A DNA stretch of 64,000 bases from Agelas oroides (lineage: Eukaryota; Porifera; Demospongiae; Agelasida; Agelasidae): contig OX422197.1 of NCBI GenBank assembly GCA_949130485.1, positions 3,044,205 to 3,108,204 of the forward strand. The letters are read 5' to 3'. Below the pieces are notes generated by a model. The model saw only the letters and a list, made by a program, of their open reading frames with translations. It made no database searches and was not told where the DNA came from. The translations under genes and the position numbers were made by a program. This document shows positions 49,711 to 64,000 of the stretch, in pieces; position 1 is the stretch's first letter, and every line of letters starts with the position of its first letter.

Positions 49711-52700
49711 TGATAAAAACACAGTATTGTTGAAACAAAATAATTAGTTGCTACTGATGCAGAGGAATGTAAACATATCCCATAATGGTGCTGATATTCA
49801 AATTATGGTGGGAACAGTGCAGACGGACTGGTTCAGCTTTCAGGTTTGTGATAGTGTCACCCTGAGTTTCTTGACACACTGTCTTCGCCATTTATGCCAG
49901 AGTTTCATAGAATAGTCGGTGGTCTTTCCTTTCGCTCTGCTGCCTTGTTTTGGCGCAGACGCTGGTGCAGAAGGGTGTAACTTTCAGTTTGGTAGGTGAA
50001 GCTTGTTTCACCTTTCTTGTGCAGTAGACAAAAGTTTTGGCATCGTCCTGCAATCATTTGAATATCTCATTGCTAACATGTTCCATCTGCATTGGTTTGA
50101 AAAGTTGCATTATAGTGGCCGTATTTGTAGCATACTCTAAATAAGTTCCGCCAGTTGCAGTGCACCTTCCCAACCTAGTCTCGTTCCCAGACCCTCCCAA
50201 AAGGAGGGTCTGGATAAACAGGCTGGGATGGAAGTGTTCACTACGGAATGTTAGATTGCTGAGCCTTCTGTCACCAGTAGAGCCCTCAGCTGGACCAAAT
50301 AGTGTTCTAATCTTTCTGCTTGGTGTTCACAACTTTCTACAATGAAGTAAAACACAGCCGCCTGTGAAGATGACTCTTGTGCGGTTAGCATTTCCAATAA
50401 ACACACCTCAGAATGCTAATCAAAAGCCAATTGGAAGTGCACCTGCATACCAAGTGGAGTGTACACTTCCACCCCAGCCCGTTTATCAGACCCTCCTTTT
50501 CGATTTTTTGAGGATTTAGTTCTGAGACTATTGACAACCCTACCTCTCTCCTTCGGAACTGGTTACTACATTTATAGTACATGTACTCTCTCCTTCGGAA
50601 CTGGTTACTACATTTATAGTACATGTACTCTCTCCTTCAGCTTGGGCCAGGAATGCAGTAAATACTGCAGTATCACAACCCTACCTCTCTCCTTCGGAAC
50701 TGGTTACTACATTTATAGTACATGTACTCTCTCCTTCAGCTTGGGCCAGGAATGCAGTAAATACTGCAGTATCATAACAGAGCAACAAATGTCATGTAAC
50801 CCTTGAGCACCTGGGGTGTGTTATTTATGACCCCCCCAGGGCATTCCCCCGCCCCCCCCCCCACTATTATCTATGAATGGAACTGGTTACCACATTTACT
50901 AGTACATGAACTGGTAAGGCACTCTTGACTTGTAGGTTGAAAATGTTACTTGAAAAATTGATCTCAGAGGGTCTAAAGTTTCCTGGGCCCAAGCTCCAAA
51001 CCCCTGTATAGTTTGTGTATAAAGCACAGCAAACAGGAAGTTGTCCTACCCTTGTTCGCAGGCCTCTCAGAGCCGTACAAAGAGTTCAGTCACAGTCCAA
51101 GCAGTGAACACTGTGTGGGAACAAGACTAGTGATGTCTCCCCAAAGTTTTTAACCGTCAACTTTTGCCCCCTCTTGACAATTTTTCTAAGGGGCCAACAC
51201 ATTGTGGTACTAGTTCCGCCTGGGTTATTTGGATGACTGAAGCTATACTTTCTTGTAAAAGCGGCCGGGAAATTCACTTTAAATGTGGCTAACCTGTGTA
51301 GTGTTTCATCTGGTTAAAATGTTTGGGGGGGGAGGGAGTAATTGCACAGCACGAAGCACCTTGCGACTTTTTGGAGGGTGTAGCTCACTGCACTTTGCTA
51401 ATTAGTGAACACCAAGCTTCTAGTGGGATGTGGTTGAAGTTAGTTCTTAGCTTATTAAGCAACTAGTAAGATGTATTTGTGATTAAACAATTTCTATGCA
51501 GCATCCAACCTATGATGTAATGATAAAGTCAATCTCTTTGGGGAGGAGCTTCTCCCCTCCCCCTCCTGTAGATGAAACCCTGCTCAGACATGCCAAGGTT
51601 GAAAGGCTGAAATGCTGGTCACATGAATGAGGCTCCTCATGCTCAGTCAGTGGGGGGGTTGACAGTTTTACACGAATCAACAACATGGCATATGTATACC
51701 TGCTGTTTTTATTCTCCATCTTTTATTCTCCAAGTTTATTCAAATCACCCTGGAGCGAGCTTTGTATGACTAACAGAGCGCACTCATGGAGTTTTGAGAA
51801 GCACAGCTTCAAGCGTTATGTATATATAACTGAGTGTTATAAGCTTATTCACCAAAGGTTATTACAAGGCTGCTTTGTGTAGATGGATGTTGCTAATGCC
51901 GTCGCACCCCACTAGCTATAACATGCTGACGGGGAATTCAAAGTGTTGTGTGCCATCAGGACTTGACTTCGAAGGTTGGTGGCTTCGTTGTATGTTATCG
52001 TTTGCTCAATTATTTGCTTCGAGGGCATCGAGTTGCTGACATGGGCGCTCTTTTGTGGTTGTGGAAACACTTGAAAGAGCACCCACCTTTGGCAGACTTG
52101 TAAGGTGCTCCGCCCATGGGCACTCTTTCGCAAGACTACGGTAATATAATAAGGGTTCAAGGACCACAAACAAGAAGACCAGTTAGAAGGGCTATACGCT
52201 GATAGTTTATGCTTCTATCTATATCATATGGCTCTTACTATACTTTCAGAATCACACATGATGTGATGTATGCATTGCAGTTTGCTTAAGTCTCGTAAGT
52301 AGCTACATAGCTGTAAGCAAGAGTTGATGTCATGCTATAAGCTTATTAGCACAAATGTATTTGTTTAGCCACTATTAGTTGAATATTAGTTTCTCATCAG
52401 GGTCTTTTAAAGTTAATGTGGGCGGGGGGCCATTATAACATTATTCGTCGACTGCCAAAAAAAAGGGCTCCTGGACTCGACAGGCCACAAATCCTGTGAA
52501 AGATGCATGAAATGTAGCATCTGTGGGATGAGCGCTCTAACGTTTTCAGGAAGGAGACTTCTTTTGGCTGGTTGTCAGTACGCTCAAATCGACATGCAAC
52601 TTGCAGTACCGATGCATACAGAGCACAAAATCGAAAACTACACAATGATTTTTATAATGGGCCAGCGAAGCAGGGCCCAGCGGGCAGGAGGTGAGAAACT

Positions 52701-52976
52701 AATATGTAACAAATAGTGTGCCTTCTAATGATTCACATCCACGGTCCATATTAGGAAGCAAGTGAATCAGAAAATTCTATGGCAAAGCTATCTTACAACC
52801 AGTCTACCTCTACTGGTGCTATAAACTGCTCTCTTGGTTTTTAGAGCAGACAAAACTGACTAGATGTGGCACTGGAGAAGTCTCATGTGTATCCCATCCC
52901 AGTATATCCAATAAGCTAACCCCTTATTCATACATAAAGTAAAACATCAATATATCTATAAAGCTTTCTTACCTGT
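49711..52976. other. Interval between the Death-ankyrin gene and the small minus-strand gene
   Basis: No exon chain was recognised. A tandem array lies at 50537-50778. Old TAGTCTCG-type hairpins lie near 50178-50215 and 51048-51132. A C-rich run lies at 50830-50863. The remainder (51300-52970) shows nothing I can support. Confidence 0.55.
50537..50778 (+). repeat. Nested tandem repeat
   Basis: CTCTCCTTCGGAACTGGTTA followed by a TACATTTATAGTACATGTA block occurs three times. A longer unit that adds CAGCTTGGGCCAGGAATGCA and CAGTAAATACTGCAGTATCA occurs twice. Confidence 0.85.
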
Positions 52977-54210
52977 TCAGGAGAACACACAACTCCTGCC
53001 TTTCACAACCACAGTATCCAACACTTTGCCTCCATCATCAATGACCTTTTGTCCTGCAGGCCTATCACGTGATCCGCATGGGATTGGGTGAAAAGACAGC
53101 CTCCCGTTTAATTACACACCCAAAATGTTTTGACCCAATACAGTTCTGTTGCCAGAAAGTTCTGTTAAGGACGTATTTTCGGAACTGAATCAGTACCGCA
53201 GTAGCATCAGGACAGTATCAGATTAGTCTCGCAGGCCCGACCCATTTCCGCAAAAGAAGGGAAGGGTCTGGTGAACTGCGTGTACAAGCCGTGTCCCACC
53301 GGAATGCAATTAGCTGGATGACGTAACCAGATTTCGAATAATGCACTCTTGAATTACCTGTTGCGGAGTGCTCACGCTCCCCGAGAAGTATAGTCGAAGT
53401 GTTTTTAAAGCTTCTGCAGTAGCGGAAAAGATGCCCTAGCTCTCTTTCGCCGTTTTCGAGACTGCTATTGTTACTCAAACAGTGATGTAATGCGTCATGT
53501 GACAAAATACTGCAATGTGATTGTACCGCACTGTACAGTGCGGCAGGACACAGCTTGTATACGTTGTTCACCAGACCCTCTCCCTTCTCTAGCGGAAGTG
53601 GGTCGGGCTTGCGAGACTAGTATCAGATCAGTACGCACATAATCTGTATCAGACCTGTATGAATGGCATGTCTTAGGGCTGTTTTTGTAGAACTGATACA
53701 GATCCGATTTACAGTTCGGTGTCAGACCCGTTGCTTGCGTTTCCGCTGGGTACAGTACTACAGATCTGGATCAGATGGATTCCAGTTCTAATTCATCACG
53801 TAAAATTTCGCTGTGCATAGATTCTACAATGTGGCAACTGATCAGTGATCTTGTAGAAAACATAAGCTTACTTTTGGATGTCTCATTCATGGTTGAGTCA
53901 TGGAGGCTCTGCCCTTCGTAAATCGCTAAGTCTCGTAACAGGTCCGTAACACGGAAGTTTACGTATTTCCGTAAAAACCATCGAAAAATCACTCCCAGGT
54001 CTACTCACGTGGTTTGGTTGTGCTGGGATCCCGGCTGGGATCCAGGGTGGTGGCCTCGAACTGCCACTGGCGAGTCGGATCAGAAACATGGTTAGTCACT
54101 GCATGGATAATAACGTAACTGCGAAACTGTGGTGGTAACTGAACACCAGACTTGCTTGTAAACGACACTGGCACTTTCCAAACGTGAGTATGCCCCTTTA
54201 ATACCGCCAT
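52977..54210 (-). CDS. Small two-exon gene, 92 aa, unrecognised
   Basis: Exon 1 is 54210-54009, starting at ATG in a good context (CGCAATGAATGGCGG, using the second ATG) and ending in CAC before GTGAGTAG. Exon 2 is 53053-52977, after CCTGCAG, and ends TGA. Phases fit: 202 nt leaves one base and exon 2 supplies two. The total is 279 nt, 92 aa. The protein is hydrophilic with a beta-like N-terminus (HVWKVPVSFTSKSG, FRSYVIIHAVTNH) and a C-terminus GKVLDTVVVKGRSCVFS. There is no signal peptide or membrane segment. I do not recognise the family. Intron 1 carries a complete MITE. It is transcribed away from SKIV2L, so the two may share a promoter region. Further exons cannot be excluded. Confidence 0.5.
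53224..53619. mobile_element. 396-bp MITE, TAGTCTCG subtype, 9-bp target duplication
   Basis: The ends are TAGTCTCGCAGGCCCGACCC and GGGTCGGGCTTGCGAGACTA, with imperfect inverted repeats of about 74 bp. The exact 9-mer GTATCAGAT lies at 53215-53223 and 53620-53628. It lies in the intron of the small minus-strand gene, and ORFs over it are not genes. Confidence 0.88.
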
Positions 54211-54981
54211 TCATTGCGATATGATCTTGACTTACCGATATGTCTATGCTTCAACTTCTTGTTTTATTAGGAATGATTCCAAAATTATCCAGGATTCTAG
54301 CATAGGAGGATATACTGGCATAATAGGCCAATCAATAGAAAGTGAATCACGGAATGGGAAGATGAACCAGCCTGTCAGCCCTTGTAGATTTAGGATTCTC
54401 AACTCAAGTCTTCCTTTTGCGTACTAAATTCAATTTTGTTGGAGGATTTAGTTTTTCTAGAATAGAACGCTGAGTCAGTTAAGTTGGCTCTATAATAGCA
54501 CCATCAGTATCAATCAGATATTGCCGCACATACTGCACGTGTACATACACAGCTAAATTAGACTGGACCCAGAATACACTTGTGTAATTATTGGAGATAC
54601 TGGAGCACAAGAGCCATTTTTGCAAGTGGCCATGTTTGCTATGTCTTTTATGAGCAGAAACAGCTCCTGTGATCCAATGACTGGTGACAGAAGGTTAAAC
54701 AGTTGCAACATTCTGCAGTGTATACCATTATCCAACCTATTGACTAGGCCCTCCTCTCAAGGGTCTTTTTTGGAAACTGCATGTGGGGCAGTGTTGTTTA
54801 GTTTAAGCACAATATTATCGCATTAACTACTCCTGCATGGTATCACATTCTCTTATAATTATAGCTTATGCAATGGATAGACCTACTTCTCTCTAGGGGA
54901 GTATTTTGCTAATCAGCTATGTCTAAAAATTTTTGCTATAAAAGTTGTACAGCTACTTCTTCTCTGATGTTCTCTGTGTAG
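54211..54981. promoter_or_regulatory. Divergent interval between the small gene and SKIV2L
   Basis: The two genes point away from each other, so this 0.77-kb stretch probably holds both promoters and the unidentified first exon of SKIV2L. I see no clear TATA box or initiator at a defensible position. Confidence 0.35.

Positions 54982-64000
<9,019 letters not shown>

Noticed and set aside
52974-53053. Other reading frames of the small-gene exon 2
   Set aside because: Two of three frames hit stops at once; only the frame compatible with exon 1 phase stays open to a terminal TGA.
53218-53571. Minus-strand ORF of 117 codons
   Set aside because: It lies on the 396-bp MITE and lies in the intron of the small gene.

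Overview
The window is animal nuclear DNA. It holds intron-rich genes with GT-AG junctions, a fibre of short inverted-repeat transposons, (CA)n microsatellites, a full-length non-LTR retrotransposon and tandem gene duplications. A Death-domain plus ankyrin-repeat gene beside sigma-class glutathione transferases, with modest introns and very abundant foldback elements, makes me think of a demosponge. That assignment is an inference from gene content and not proven by the sequence.

Layout. (1) 1-13.1 kb, + strand: the 3' part of a far-upstream-element-binding-protein (FUBP/KHSRP) gene. It encodes KH3, KH4 and the Tyr/Gln-rich tail; KH1 and KH2 must lie left of the window. A 6.4-kb intron carries several transposons and an odd tandem-repeat ORF. 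(2) 13.1-19.8 kb: no gene recognised; minisatellites and foldback elements. (3) 19.8-41.2 kb, + strand: three intact five-exon sigma-class GST genes in tandem, with identical exon lengths (133/93/116/108/165 nt, 204 aa each). GST1 is enlarged by a 2.1-kb terminal-inverted-repeat element in intron 1 and by a complete LINE in intron 4. GST2 and GST3 lie in a 6-7 kb tandem duplication. GST2 additionally has its last three exons enclosed by inverted arms of about 1 kb. (4) 41.2-45.1 kb: duplicated flank, a hAT-like MITE and gene fragments. (5) 45.2-49.5 kb, - strand: a Death-domain/ankyrin protein of about 1265 aa with 22 ankyrin repeats arranged as a four-repeat super-unit. (6) 49.6-52.9 kb: repeats only. 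(7) 53.0-54.2 kb, - strand: a small two-exon gene (92 aa), unrecognised, divergent from (8) 55.0 kb to the right edge, + strand: SKIV2L/SKI2, the DExH RNA helicase of the cytoplasmic Ski complex. Eighteen exons are resolved from near the N-terminus to helicase motif VI, and the gene continues past the window.

The most unusual signal is a family of inverted-repeat elements with TAG(C/T)CTCG termini. Six copies have exact 9-bp target-site duplications, and four of these are only 27-56 bp long, so essentially bare hairpins. The second is the LINE, which sits wholly inside a (CA)n tract exactly between the polypyrimidine tract and the AG of the last GST1 splice acceptor. The genes are ordinary housekeeping or family genes, and I see no operon-like functional system linking them.
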